DNA from: Lysobacterales bacterium
Lineage (GTDB): Bacteria; Pseudomonadota; Gammaproteobacteria; Xanthomonadales; Xanthomonadaceae
Direction: 5' to 3'
Length of the DNA: 64,000 nucleotides
NCBI GenBank assembly: GCA_016718605.1
Contig: JADKCY010000003.1
Location: 992,001 to 1,056,000 of the forward strand
A program made the position numbers and the translations under genes. The notes beneath the pieces were generated by a model, which had not been told where the DNA came from, made no database searches, and was given only the letters and a program-made list of their open reading frames with translations. Below are positions 43,189 through 55,192 of this stretch, one piece after another (the stretch's first letter is position 1; every line of letters begins with the position of its first letter).

Positions 43189-44187
43189 TCACTCCGGCGC
43201 CTCGATGTCGTAGCCACGCGCGGCCAGCGCATCCAAATAGCTGTTGGCGTCCAGCAACTGTTGGATCGAGAGCACCGCAAAGCTCTGCTCGTGCTCCGCC
43301 AGAGCCGCTTCCGCCGCGCTAAGCCACGCTTCGCGGATCTGCGCTGGCAACTGATCGAAACCCTTCTCGGTACTCACACTGGCATTCAGCAAGGCATCGC
43401 GACACGCGGCATTGTTGTCGGGAAAAGGCAGTTCGCGCAGCAATTCAATGTCACCTACCGCCCACGCATTGGCGCGGGCACGCATGGCGTCCAGATCGGT
43501 CTCGAGACGCTGCAGGGTGCGATCAAAACACTCAATGTCATTCAACTCACCTTGTGCAAAGGCCTTCAGACTGTCCCTGGGCTCCGTCAGGGTGATCTCG
43601 ACCGCGGGAAGGACAATTTCGACATCATGTTTCTTCGCATACTTGCGCACGGTCTTCCAGACGCCGGTGTCGGACCGCAATCCCGATTCTTCGATGGCTT
43701 CTTCATATAGTTTGAAGCCCGCAAAAACTGGCCGCCAACGTTCCACTTTGCGGCTGCGCGGCAAGTACTTTGCCTTGAGCGATTGCCACCGCGCGTACAA
43801 CTCGGGGGGAACCACGTCTTGCAGCGTTTGCTTGTCAGGGTTCTCGCGCGCCCGGAACAGCGACGGCAACAGGGTCAGACCACGGAAGAAGCCAATCCCG
43901 GTGAAGTTCGCGCTCGGTGGTGCCAGCACGACTTGCGACTCGGCAACCGTGCGAAGCACATCTTCCGAGAACCACGCCATACGCTTCGGCACCGGCGACT
44001 GGATGCCCAGCACATACAGCACATGGTCATCCTTACTGACTTTCCAAAGGCCGGGCCCCAACTGCGTCCCGGTGACCAGCACGGTGTCCAACTGCGCGGT
44101 GGCTGGATCACTCGCCTGTGCCACCAAGGCCATCGGCAGCGCCAGTGCGCACACACTCAGCCAGTATCCAATCCGTCGAACCCACAT
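43189..44187 (-). CDS. TraB/GumN family protein
   Basis: A 332-residue protein with a signal peptide (YWLSVCALALPMALVAQAS) and the TraB/GumN fold: GLWKVSKDDHVLYVLGIQSPVP near the start and conserved Glu residues in SLKAFAQGELNDIECFDR. Members are proposed metal-dependent hydrolases; GumN of Xanthomonas is encoded in the gum cluster, but no gum genes are here. The typical GxxH motif of TraB is not obvious (GIQSP at that place), so activity is doubtful. ATG 44187 has AAGG 8 bases before it. It is downstream of bipA on the same strand. Confidence 0.82.
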   Translation of the reverse strand: MWVRRIGYWLSVCALALPMALVAQASDPATAQLDTVLVTGTQLGPGLWKVSKDDHVLYVLGIQSPVPKRMAWFSEDVLRTVAESQVVLAPPSANFTGIGFFRGLTLLPSLFRARENPDKQTLQDVVPPELYARWQSLKAKYLPRSRKVERWRPVFAGFKLYEEAIEESGLRSDTGVWKTVRKYAKKHDVEIVLPAVEITLTEPRDSLKAFAQGELNDIECFDRTLQRLETDLDAMRARANAWAVGDIELLRELPFPDNNAACRDALLNASVSTEKGFDQLPAQIREAWLSAAEAALAEHEQSFAVLSIQQLLDANSYLDALAARGYDIEAPE

Positions 44188-44315
44188 GCCAAGCACCTTT
44201 CACGGTTGCAAAGTCGCGCAGCCTACGGGTATCACTGCGATGCTTGCGTTAGCAAAGCGATAAAGCAGTGACGACGACCAACCGGCATTCATGCCTCGTT
44301 TGGCCCAGACAGCAC

Positions 44316-44343
44316 GACGCCGCCGGTTTAACGCGGCGGCGTC
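44316..44343 (-). terminator. Hairpin after bipA
   Basis: A 10-base GC-rich stem GACGCCGCCG / CGGCGGCGTC with an 8-base loop, 27 bases past the bipA stop on the minus strand. No T-run follows, so termination is only likely. Confidence 0.5.
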
Positions 44344-44370
44344 GGTGCATCGCGCGGTGCTCAGCTCGAA

Positions 44371-46215
44371 TCAGTCGCCGCGACGCGAGGCCTGCTTGCG
44401 CTCGTTCTCGGTGCGGTGCTTCTTGCGTAGACGAATCGCCAGCGGCGTGACTTCAACCAACTCATCGTCGTCGATGAACTCAAGCGCTTGTTCCAACGAG
44501 AACTTGATCGGCGGCACCAAGCCTTCATCGTGATCCTTACCGGAGGCACGGAAATTGGTGAGCTGCTTGCCACGCAAGGCATTGACCGTGAGGTCGTTGT
44601 CCTTGGCATGAATGCCGACGATCTGGCCTTCGTAGATTTCCTCACCCGGATCGAGGAACAAGCGCCCCCGCTCCTGCATGGCGATCTGCGCATAGGCAGG
44701 CGACGGACCAGTACCGTTCGAGATCAGCACGCCGTTCTGACGCTGACCAATGGCGCCATCCGCCTTCGGCCCGTAGTGATCGAAGACATGGAACAGCAGC
44801 CCGGTACCCGCAGTGATGGTGCGGAACTCGGTCTGGAAACCGATCAAGCCGCGCGCCGGAATCATGAAGTCCAAGCGGACCCGTCCCTTGCCGTCGGGTT
44901 CCATGTTTTGCAGCAGGGCTTTTCGCTCGCCCAGGCGCGCCATGACGCCGCCCTGATATTGCTCTTCGAGGTCAACCACCAAGCTCTCGATCGGCTCCAT
45001 CGTCTGGCCGTCGATCTCCTTGATGATCACTTCAGGACGCGACACCGCCAGCTCATAGCCTTCGCGTCGCATGGTCTCGATCAGGATCGACAGATGCAGC
45101 TCACCACGACCACTGACCTTGAATTTGTCCGCGTCTTCAGTGTCTTCGACTTTCAGCGCGACATTGTGCTGCGTCTCACGCACCAAACGATCGCGCAGTT
45201 GGCGCGAGGTCAGGAACTTGCCGCCGCTGCGATCTTTTGTGCCCGCAAACGGCGAGTCATTGACCTGAAACGTCATGCTGATGGTCGGCTCGTCGACGGT
45301 CAGCACTTCCAATTGCTCAACGCCAGTCGGTTCGCACACGGTTTCTGAAATGCCGAGCCCTTCGACACCGGAAATCGCGATGATGTCGCCCGCCTGCGCC
45401 TCTTTGACTTCGTGCCGCTGCAACCCGTGGAAGCCAAGGACCTGCAGCACCTTCGCGTTGCGGGTCTTGCCGTCGGTGGCGATAACCGTGACCGGCATAT
45501 TGGTGCGGATTTTGCCGCGCTGGATACGACCCACGCCGATGATCCCGACGTAGCTGTTGTAGTCGAGGCTGGTGATGCGCATCTGAAACGGGCCGTCCTG
45601 ATTCACCGGTGGCGGCGAGACGCGATCGATGATGGTCTGGAACAGCGGCGTCATGTCGCCCGAGCGCACGTCTTCGGTCATGCCTGCGTAGCCGTTCAAA
45701 CCCGAGGCGTACACCACCGGGAAATCCAGCTGCTCATCGGTCGCGCCCAAGCGATCAAAAAGATCGAACGTTTGGTTCAACACCCAATCCGGACGCGCGC
45801 CCGGACGGTCCACCTTGTTGATCACCACAATGGGCTTGAAGCCCATCGCAAACGCCTTCTGCGTCACAAAGCGGGTCTGCGGCATCGGGCCATCGAAGGC
45901 GTCGACCAGAATCAACACCGAGTCGACCATCGACAGCACGCGCTCAACCTCACCGCCAAAGTCAGCATGGCCGGGCGTATCGACGATGTTGATGCGGTAT
46001 TCCTCGCCACTGGGCGAGGCCCAGCGAATCGCGGTGTTCTTGGACAGGATCGTGATGCCACGCTCCTTTTCCAGATCATTCGAGTCCATCACGCGATCGG
46101 CAACTTTCTCGCGCTCGCCGAACGTACCGGACTGCTTAAGGAGCTGGTCAACCAGCGTGGTTTTGCCATGGTCAACGTGCGCGACGATGGCGATATTGCG
46201 AAGATTCTGGATCAT
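44371..46215 (-). CDS. typA: Ribosome-associated GTPase BipA/TypA
   Basis: A 614-residue translational GTPase of the BipA/TypA family. The G1 motif is AHVDHGKTTL (residues 12-21), G3 is DTPGHADFGGEVER, and the G4 NKVDRP motif follows. The end has the BipA-type C-terminal domain (IYEGQIVGIHAKDNDLTVNA). It acts in ribosome assembly and stress adaptation. ATG 46215 gives the family start (MIQNLRNIAIVAHVDHG). It is divergent from the DUF4410 gene across a 346-base AT-richer gap. Confidence 0.97.
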   Translation of the reverse strand: MIQNLRNIAIVAHVDHGKTTLVDQLLKQSGTFGEREKVADRVMDSNDLEKERGITILSKNTAIRWASPSGEEYRINIVDTPGHADFGGEVERVLSMVDSVLILVDAFDGPMPQTRFVTQKAFAMGFKPIVVINKVDRPGARPDWVLNQTFDLFDRLGATDEQLDFPVVYASGLNGYAGMTEDVRSGDMTPLFQTIIDRVSPPPVNQDGPFQMRITSLDYNSYVGIIGVGRIQRGKIRTNMPVTVIATDGKTRNAKVLQVLGFHGLQRHEVKEAQAGDIIAISGVEGLGISETVCEPTGVEQLEVLTVDEPTISMTFQVNDSPFAGTKDRSGGKFLTSRQLRDRLVRETQHNVALKVEDTEDADKFKVSGRGELHLSILIETMRREGYELAVSRPEVIIKEIDGQTMEPIESLVVDLEEQYQGGVMARLGERKALLQNMEPDGKGRVRLDFMIPARGLIGFQTEFRTITAGTGLLFHVFDHYGPKADGAIGQRQNGVLISNGTGPSPAYAQIAMQERGRLFLDPGEEIYEGQIVGIHAKDNDLTVNALRGKQLTNFRASGKDHDEGLVPPIKFSLEQALEFIDDDELVEVTPLAIRLRKKHRTENERKQASRRGD

Positions 46216-46561
46216 GACTGAAAGGCACCGTTGCAGCCCGCAAAACGCGGACCGCGATTCTGAAAGTGGATTGATGGCGCGCGGATGACGACCGGAAAAG
46301 TCGAAGCCCGAGGGGCAAGCGCCTGATACGACGCGACATTATAGCCGGAGCGTGGCTGAATCGGGGCGAGATGCAGTGAAGCGTCCTGAGTCTTGCGCGT
46401 CAGGTGCTCTGCAATTGAAACGCACCATGCTCTCCCGCTTTGCGATTGCATGAAGTACCCGACGCAACAAGAAGTAAATTCAAACAAGAACAACGACCCA
46501 ATTGAACATCCATTCGGCATGGTGTATCAAATACACACTGAAAACACCCGAGATAGTGCGC
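46216..46561. other. 346-base divergent gap with AT-richer right half
   Basis: No gene is supported. The right half (about 46430-46560) is clearly AT-richer than neighbouring DNA, with runs such as GAAGTAAATTC and AACAAGAACAACG. A perfect palindrome lies at 46522-46536 (separate entry). Promoters of bipA and the DUF4410 gene should be here. Confidence 0.5.
46522..46536. promoter_or_regulatory. Palindrome upstream of the DUF4410 gene
   Basis: Perfect inverted repeat GTGTAT-CAA-ATACAC, 25 bases before ATG 46562. The position fits an operator overlapping a promoter or leader. No matching regulator gene is adjacent. Confidence 0.4.
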
Positions 46562-47080
46562 ATGAAAGCTCTTCATCCAGTCTTGTTTTTTGTTTCTCTA
46601 CTATTTTTTTCCACTGTTGATGCTAATGAATTTAACTGCGTAGAGGTCGAAATTTTCCAGGTGGATCGTTCAACCATTGAATCCAAACAGGACAAGCGTG
46701 CAGCAACGATTCCTGAGGAATCTCTTCAAAAGCTGCAGGACGCCGTCGCGTTGGAGGTTCCTTTGGGCATACAGGGCGCGACAGGCGCGCGCGTGGGTCG
46801 GGAAAGCTGCCCCGATGCAACGCGTGCGGTAATTTTCGGGGGCGTCGTGTCTGACTTCAAACCGGGATCTAGAGCTCTACGCTATTTTGTCGGGTTTGGT
46901 GCAGGTGCGCAGAAATTTGCGGTTGATGTTTATCTCAAAGTCAAATCGACCGGAGAAGTGCTTGCCACCGGTGAAGTCATTGACAGGAAAATCGGCGGGC
47001 TACTGGGCGGCGAGGCAGACAAGGGCGTGGATGACTTTTCGGAAAAGGCCGTCGGCTTCATTAAAAAGTCGCTCCGATAG
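46562..47080 (+). CDS. DUF4410-type exported protein
   Basis: A 172-residue protein with a signal peptide (MKALHPVLFFVSLLFFS, cleavage near VDA-NE). The mature part has the DUF4410 look: EFNCVEVEIFQVDRS, AVIFGGVVSDFKPGSRALRY, and a Gly-rich end IGGLLGGEADKGVDDF. The first 100 bases use AT-rich codons (TTTTTTGTTTCTCTACTATT), unlike the GC-rich neighbours, so acquisition by transfer is possible. ATG 46562 gives the signal peptide. Function unknown; DUF4410 proteins are often lipoproteins, but no lipobox Cys is seen here. Confidence 0.78.
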   Translation: MKALHPVLFFVSLLFFSTVDANEFNCVEVEIFQVDRSTIESKQDKRAATIPEESLQKLQDAVALEVPLGIQGATGARVGRESCPDATRAVIFGGVVSDFKPGSRALRYFVGFGAGAQKFAVDVYLKVKSTGEVLATGEVIDRKIGGLLGGEADKGVDDFSEKAVGFIKKSLR

Positions 47081-47389
47081 GCGCGACTTGTAAACCAGCC
47101 GCCAAGGTGCCGTGCCATGAGCTGCTGTTTGTCAAGACTCATAGTCATGGTGACCATGACTTGCTCTAATGGCACATTGATTTTGACCCAACGACATGTC
47201 ATCAAAAGTCGGTCAGATGACCGCATGGTTGGCTGCCGCTCGTCGCGCTCTCCATGGGACTTGCGGCCATTTTTCAGCTGGCGGTCGCCTTAGAACAAAG
47301 CTCTCGCGCTACCGATATCTCGGAAAGCCCATCGCCCCACATGGGCACAAGACAGCTATCCTGTCGCCCCCTCCAAAAGGTGAAATCCG
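47081..47389. other. 309-base gap with a 19-base palindrome
   Basis: No recognised gene. A perfect inverted repeat AGTCATGGT-G-ACCATGACT lies at 47143-47161. A 58-codon frame at 47117-47293 (MSCCLSRLIVMVTMTCSNG...) spans it, but its start signal is weak and its C-terminus looks random. The last 60 bases should hold the cyclophilin promoter. Confidence 0.45.
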
Positions 47390-47902
47390 ATGTCCGAGTT
47401 GATTGCCCATTTCGATACCTCCCGCGGTCTGATCCGGGTTCGTCTGTTTGCAGAAGCCGCGCCAGTGACGGTGGCGAACTTCGTCAATCTGGCCAGCCGT
47501 GGCTACTACGATGGCCTGAATTTTCATCGCGTCATCCCCGATTTCATGGTGCAAGGTGGCTGCCCAAGTGGCACTGGCACCGGCGGTCCGGGCTACCGAT
47601 TTGAAGACGAGTGCAGCCCAAAGCACCCGCACCAGCGTGGCGTGTTGTCGATGGCAAACGCCGGTCCGCGCACCAACGGTAGCCAGTTCTTCATCACCCA
47701 TGTGCCCTGCCCCTGGCTCGACGGCAAGCACACGGTGTTTGGTGAAGTCAGCGTGGCTGATGACCTGAAAGTTGTCGACGCCATTCGCGGCGGCGATCTC
47801 ATCAACAGCGTGAAGATCGACGGTGACGCGTCAGCACTGCTGACTGCACAGGCGGCCCGTATCACGGAGTGGAACGCGGTGTTGGACGCTCGCAAGAGCT
47901 GA
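47390..47902 (+). CDS. Cyclophilin-type peptidyl-prolyl isomerase
   Basis: A 170-residue cytoplasmic cyclophilin with no signal peptide. Family segments include GYYDGLNFHRVIPDFMVQGG, the active-site SMANAGPRTNGSQFFITHV, and LDGKHTVFGEV. The Arg in FHRV and the Phe in FFIT are the catalytic-site residues. This is the PpiB-type (E. coli about 164 residues). It is 7 bases before the RimB-like gene, so they probably share a transcript. Confidence 0.93.
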   Translation: MSELIAHFDTSRGLIRVRLFAEAAPVTVANFVNLASRGYYDGLNFHRVIPDFMVQGGCPSGTGTGGPGYRFEDECSPKHPHQRGVLSMANAGPRTNGSQFFITHVPCPWLDGKHTVFGEVSVADDLKVVDAIRGGDLINSVKIDGDASALLTAQAARITEWNAVLDARKS

Positions 47903-47909
47903 AGCGCGA

Positions 47910-48368
47910 ATGCAGGACCTGCCCATCCTTGGCTGGTGTGAATGGCTGGCCCTGCCGGATCTTGGCCTTGCGCGTATCGAGGCCAAGATCGATACCGGCG
48001 CGCGCAGTTCCTGTCTCCATGCCGAATGGTGGCAGGTGTTTCAGCGCGACGACACGGATTGGGTGCGGTTTGCGCTGCGTACGGAGCATGCGCAACTGCA
48101 TGAAGCCGAAGCGCAAATCATCGATCGACGGGCGGTGCGCGACTCCGGCGGTCATGTCACCGATCGACTTTTTTTCCACACGCGAGTGCAGATCGGCACT
48201 GATGCCATCACCATCGAAGTCAACCTCGCCAATCGACAAAATCTGCGCTACCCCATGCTTTTGGGGCGTACTGCCTTGGCGGGACGCTATCGGGTGGACG
48301 CACAGCAACGCTATCTGCTGAGTTCGGGCCAACCTGACGTGGTCGCTTGTCACCCTTTCGACCGATAG
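47910..48368 (+). CDS. RimB-like retropepsin-fold protease
   Basis: A 152-residue member of the family called ATP-dependent zinc protease or RimK/LysX-associated. It has an aspartic-protease-like motif DTGA at 28-31 (KIDTGARSSCLHA) and a late LLGRTALAGRYRVD. In Pseudomonas fluorescens the rimABK operon codes RimA (c-di-GMP phosphodiesterase), RimB (this family) and RimK. Here rimK follows 44 bases after the stop and no RimA is seen. A role controlling RimK activity is inference from that operon. Confidence 0.85.
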   Translation: MQDLPILGWCEWLALPDLGLARIEAKIDTGARSSCLHAEWWQVFQRDDTDWVRFALRTEHAQLHEAEAQIIDRRAVRDSGGHVTDRLFFHTRVQIGTDAITIEVNLANRQNLRYPMLLGRTALAGRYRVDAQQRYLLSSGQPDVVACHPFDR

Positions 48369-48412
48369 TTCAGGCATGCTGCGCGCGCCCCGACGCACCA
48401 CATGCTGACCTC

Positions 48413-49309
48413 ATGAAACTCGCCATCCTGTCTCGCAACGCCAAGTTGTATTCCACCCAGCGCTTGGTCGACGCCGCGAGAACGCGCGGACACACGGTAC
48501 GTGTGCTTGATCCGTTGCGCTGCTATATGCGGATTGGTTCGGGTGCCTTCGAGATGCATTACAAAGGACGCGCGCTGACCGGGTTTGATGCGGTGCTGCC
48601 ACGCATCGGCGCCTCCATCACTTCCTACGGCACGGCGGTGTTGCGCCAGTTCGAGATGATGCGCGCCTACACGCCAAACAATGCGGATGCGATCCAGCGC
48701 GCGCGCGACAAGCTGCATTGCCAACAATTGCTGGCTGCACAGGGCATTGGTCTGCCTGACACTGTCTTTGGCGACAGTCCTGACGACACGCAAGACCTGC
48801 TTGGCATGCTCGGCGAGCCACCGCATGTCATCAAACTGACCGAAGGCAGCCAAGGCACCGGCGTGATTCTGGCAGAGCGCCAATCTTCCTCGCGCAGCGT
48901 GATTGAGGCCTTGCGTGGCCTGTATGCCAATTTCATCGTGCAGGAGTTTATTGGTGAAGCCAAGGGCGCCGATTTGCGCTGTTTCGTGGTCGGCAGTCGC
49001 GTCATTGCTGCCATGCGACGCCAAGCCAAGGCAGGTGAATTTCGCTCAAACCTCCATCGCGGCGGTACGGCAAAGGCAGTCAAACTGACCGAGAGTGAAG
49101 TTGACGCCGCCGTGCGCGCAGCGAAAGTCATGGGGCTGCATGTCGCGGGTGTCGATCTGCTGCGGTCCAAGCGCGGACCCTTGGTGCTGGAAGTGAACTC
49201 ATCACCTGGGCTTGAGGGTATCGAAGCCGCAACTGGCGTCGATGTCGCCGGTGCCATCGTCGACTACATCGATCAGCATGTCGGCAAACCGAAACGCCGC
49301 AATCGATAA
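48413..49309 (+). CDS. rimK: Ribosomal protein S6 modification ligase RimK
   Basis: A 298-residue ATP-grasp ligase that adds glutamate residues to the C-terminus of ribosomal protein S6. N-terminus is MKLAILSRNAKLYSTQRLV. The ATP-grasp region includes PPHVIKLTEGSQGTGVIL and the metal-binding end GPLVLEVNSSPGLEGIE. ATG 48413 is the family start; the frame opens at 48347 inside the preceding gene. Pairs with the RimB-like gene upstream. Confidence 0.95.
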   Translation: MKLAILSRNAKLYSTQRLVDAARTRGHTVRVLDPLRCYMRIGSGAFEMHYKGRALTGFDAVLPRIGASITSYGTAVLRQFEMMRAYTPNNADAIQRARDKLHCQQLLAAQGIGLPDTVFGDSPDDTQDLLGMLGEPPHVIKLTEGSQGTGVILAERQSSSRSVIEALRGLYANFIVQEFIGEAKGADLRCFVVGSRVIAAMRRQAKAGEFRSNLHRGGTAKAVKLTESEVDAAVRAAKVMGLHVAGVDLLRSKRGPLVLEVNSSPGLEGIEAATGVDVAGAIVDYIDQHVGKPKRRNR

Positions 49310-49314
49310 ACTGC

Positions 49315-51959
<2,645 letters not shown>

Positions 51960-51963
<4 letters not shown>

Positions 51964-52559
51964 GAAGCTTCGCCTTCTGCGGGCACTGGCATGCCACGTT
52001 GCTCCAGCGCCAAGGTCAGAAACGCCCGTGCCTTGTGCCAGTCCCGATTGACCGTCCGCTCGGTGACATCAAGCAACTCGGCGGTTTCGGTGGGTGAATA
52101 CCCGGCGAAGTAACGGTACAGGACGACCTGTGCGAGTCGCGGCTGCACTTTTTCCAACTCATCCAACGCCGAGTCGATTTCGATCAGCCGGGCGAGATCC
52201 TGCGCATCGTCCATCGGCTTGTCGCGCAACTCGCGCTCCACATGCACCATGCGTTTTTGCTCGGCCAGACGCGAGCGCGCATGGTCAATCAGTATCTGGC
52301 GCATAGCGCGCGCTACCAACGAGAAGAAATGGGCGCGATTGGCCAGATTGGGGTAATCCGCGCGGCGCAATTTGAGATAGGCCTCGTTGACCAGTGCGGT
52401 CGTCGACAGCGTTTCGCCGGGCTCCATCTGCCTGCGTTGCGCGCGCGCCAACCGGCGTAGATCGGCGTGCACCAGCGGCAACAGCGTATCCAGCGGATTG
52501 CCCTCTCCGGCCGCAGAGAGGATGGCGGTAATCTGACCCAGCGCGTCATTGCTTGACAT
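51960..52559 (-). CDS. ECF sigma factor paired with a Ser/Thr kinase
   Basis: A 199-residue sigma factor of the TIGR02999-like ECF group, which is common next to Ser/Thr kinases. Region 2 shows LSTTALVNEAYLKLRRADYP and FFSLVARAMRQILIDHAR. Region 4 shows YSPTETAELLDVTERTVNRD, a helix-turn-helix. ATG 52559 is used; a longer frame opens at 52682. It is translationally coupled to the kinase gene. Divergent from the subtilase gene with 186 bases between, a possible target promoter. Confidence 0.9.
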
Positions 52560-52745
52560 GCGCAACTCCGGTAATCGACGCCGAATTGTGCGGCTTGCGA
52601 GCATTTCAGCCAAGCAAGCCTTGCTGTCACGTTGCGCGCAAATGTGCCGAAACCGCGCACTCAGTCCACTGTCATCGCGCAATCGTTACACTGCGCGCCA
52701 TTTTCGCGCCGCCACGGCCGCGCATTGGGTTATCTGGGGAAAGGT

Positions 52746-54074
52746 GTGCGTCGGCGACTTCTCTCATCACTCGCGTTGGTATTTGCGGTCCTGCTTACGC
52801 GGACGAGTGCGGCTGCGCAGATCGACCCTGCGATCTGGCAAGAACTGGCACGTCACGGCGAGACGAGGGTCATCGTCAATCTGGCGAACGCGGATTCCAC
52901 CCCGCATTCATCCCAAGCGCAGGCAACACGTGTGCATGCCGCGCAACAGCGCGTGCTTGAGGCGCTCATAGGCCAGTCTTTTGCCCTGCACTATCGCTAT
53001 CAACTAGTCCCCGCGCTGGCCCTGCAAGTGGACGAGGCAACACTTCGACAACTCGCACGCCGAAGCGACATCCGCCAAATCGAGATCGACGTGGGCGGCG
53101 TCGGTCACGGCCTGACGGTGGATGAGTCGCTCGATCTCAACGGGCTCAGCCCCCTGTTGACTGTGGGCGCCGATGGCAGCGGAATGAAGGTCGCCATTCT
53201 GGATAGCGGCATCGATACCGATCACCCGGATTTTTCCGGGCGCATCGTCGCGCAGGCCTGTTTTTGCAGCGGTTGTTGCCCGGGCGGCAGCAATGCGGCC
53301 GAAGACAACAACGGCCATGGCACCTGGGTCTCGGGAATCATCGCCGGTGATGGTGATGTCGCACCACGGGGGGCGCTGCCTGCGGTGCAGATCGTCGCCG
53401 TCAAAGTGCTGGATGCCAACCAGTCGTTCCAGAATCTCTCCAGCATCATTTCAGCGCTGGACTGGGTGCGGGTCAATCATCCCGACGTGGATGCGGTCAA
53501 CATGAGTTTGGGCACGTCCCAGTTGTTTGGCGGCAATTGCGACAGCAGTAGCGGATCGCTGACTTCAGCGGTCAACAATCTGCGCGCGATTGGCGCGGTG
53601 ATCAGCGCCTCCAGCGGCAATCAACAGAGCTCTACCAGCATGTCCAGCCCGGCCTGTATCGGCAACGTGATGGGTACGGCCGCCGCGTGGGATTTCACTG
53701 GCACAGGCAGCACGATCTTCGGCTGCAGCGACTCCGCCGCACCCAAGAAGCCAGCGTGTTTCAGCAATCGGAGCACCACCACAGATCTGTATGCGGCAGG
53801 TGCCTATCTCACCAGCACTGCAATGGGTGGCGGAATCGGCAGCAACCTGCATGGCACTTCCTTCGCCTCGCCCATGGTGGCCGCCTGCGCCATCGCACTC
53901 AAACAAGCAGCCCCCAACAGCAGCGTCGCCGAACGCGAAACCGCCATGCGCAATGCCCCCACCCAAGTCACCGACAGCATCAGCGGGCGCAGCTATCCCT
54001 TCCTCGACTGTATCAATGCGCTTGGCCAGTTGATCGCCGTACCCGATCAGGTGTTTGGCAACGGCTTCGAGTAG
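52746..54074 (+). CDS. Secreted subtilase (S8) with F-x-N-G-F-E tail
   Basis: A 442-residue secreted serine protease. Signal peptide LLSSLALVFAVLLTRTSAAA, then an inhibitor-like propeptide (about 25-115), then the S8 catalytic domain. Asp153 (ILDSGIDTDHPDF), His191 (NNGHGTWVSG) and Ser372 (GTSFASPM) form the triad. Four Cys cluster just after the first Asp motif (QACFCSGCC). The end is the short tail DQVFGNGFE, shared with two other exported proteins in this window. Start is GTG 52746; an in-frame ATG upstream at 52632 lies before a weak signal. Divergent from the ECF sigma gene. Confidence 0.9.
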   Translation: MRRRLLSSLALVFAVLLTRTSAAAQIDPAIWQELARHGETRVIVNLANADSTPHSSQAQATRVHAAQQRVLEALIGQSFALHYRYQLVPALALQVDEATLRQLARRSDIRQIEIDVGGVGHGLTVDESLDLNGLSPLLTVGADGSGMKVAILDSGIDTDHPDFSGRIVAQACFCSGCCPGGSNAAEDNNGHGTWVSGIIAGDGDVAPRGALPAVQIVAVKVLDANQSFQNLSSIISALDWVRVNHPDVDAVNMSLGTSQLFGGNCDSSSGSLTSAVNNLRAIGAVISASSGNQQSSTSMSSPACIGNVMGTAAAWDFTGTGSTIFGCSDSAAPKKPACFSNRSTTTDLYAAGAYLTSTAMGGGIGSNLHGTSFASPMVAACAIALKQAAPNSSVAERETAMRNAPTQVTDSISGRSYPFLDCINALGQLIAVPDQVFGNGFE

Positions 54075-54254
54075 CCTGCGGCGCGCCACGCCGCTTGCTG
54101 CGGCGAGTCGCCACGGGTGTGCGTAAGGAAGGTCGACGTCCTCGGAGTAGGGTGGAACGCGATGGAAGTGCTTTCACTTTTCTTTAAATTCCATTGGAAC
54201 TTAAAGAACCGTCAACGCAGACATCATCGACATCGACTGCCGCGACGCATTGCT

Positions 54255-55163
54255 CTAAACCGGCCAGCGCCGCCGTATCGGTATCCGCCCCGCCGGAAAG
54301 CTGGCGATTTCACCGCCGCCTTGTAACCGCATCGGTTGACCCGGTTCCGGGCCCCAGGCGTGGGCGTAGATCACTTCGTAGGTCGCGCTGTAGCGCGCAT
54401 CGGCGTTCGCGGGATAGGCCTCGAAGACGCGCTGCATGCGTTGCTTGCCAGTGAGCGTGCGGCGTCGATCCTGTTGCGCATTGCTGGCACCGATGGCGCG
54501 CAGTTCGTGCATCAGCGCGGGCACATCGGGATAGGTCAGCTCGAAGCGATCCGAATCCAGCACCGGATTGCGAAAGCCCGCACTCATCAGCGCATCGCCC
54601 ACGCTCTGGATCGGCGCAAAGCCGCTGACATGTGGCTCGCCATCGACGGCGGCAAACGCCTCGCGCAGTTCCTGCAGACTGGCCGGACCAAAGGTCGAGA
54701 ACAACAAGAGTCCACCGGGCCGCAAGACGCGACGCACGCCGTCGAGCACGCTGGGCAGGTCTTCCACCCATTGCAGACACAGGCTGGAGAAAATCACATC
54801 GACCGAGTGGTCCTGTAACGGCAAGGCGCGTGCATCGGCGCAGATACGGCCAAACCGCTTTCGTGCAGGCGTGTACCAACGCCAGTCGCGACCAGCCTCA
54901 CGCAGCATGGGAACGGCCATGTCCAAAGCCAGCAACTCCGCCTTCGGCCAGCGCTGCCGCATGACCCGCGAGGCATTGCCAGGGCCAGCGCCCAGATCGA
55001 CGACGCGCTGCGGGGTGGCTTGCAGGTAATCCAGTTGTTCCAGCAAACGACTTTCAACCTCGTGCTGCAACACGGCCGCCGTTTGGTAACGGGAAGCAGC
55101 GCGGCCAAAGGCGCGGCGAAGTTGGCGAGTATCGAAACCCGTCGAATGAGGAGGCATGTTCAT
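54255..55163 (-). CDS. bioC: Malonyl-ACP O-methyltransferase BioC
   Basis: A 302-residue class I methyltransferase of the BioC family, which starts biotin synthesis by methylating malonyl-ACP. The SAM motif is VVDLGAGPGNASRVMRQR; later IFSSLCLQWVEDLPSVL and RPGGLLLFSTFGPASL are typical. No other bio gene is next to it. ATG 55163 or 55157 are equally weak in start signals; 55163 is used. The downstream region (54075-54254) carries a GC-rich hairpin without a T-run. A gene for a different small-molecule methyltransferase is possible but less likely. Confidence 0.85.
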   Translation of the reverse strand: MNMPPHSTGFDTRQLRRAFGRAASRYQTAAVLQHEVESRLLEQLDYLQATPQRVVDLGAGPGNASRVMRQRWPKAELLALDMAVPMLREAGRDWRWYTPARKRFGRICADARALPLQDHSVDVIFSSLCLQWVEDLPSVLDGVRRVLRPGGLLLFSTFGPASLQELREAFAAVDGEPHVSGFAPIQSVGDALMSAGFRNPVLDSDRFELTYPDVPALMHELRAIGASNAQQDRRRTLTGKQRMQRVFEAYPANADARYSATYEVIYAHAWGPEPGQPMRLQGGGEIASFPAGRIPIRRRWPV

Positions 55164-55192
55164 GGGCCGCGTATGGTAGCGGCTGCGACGGA

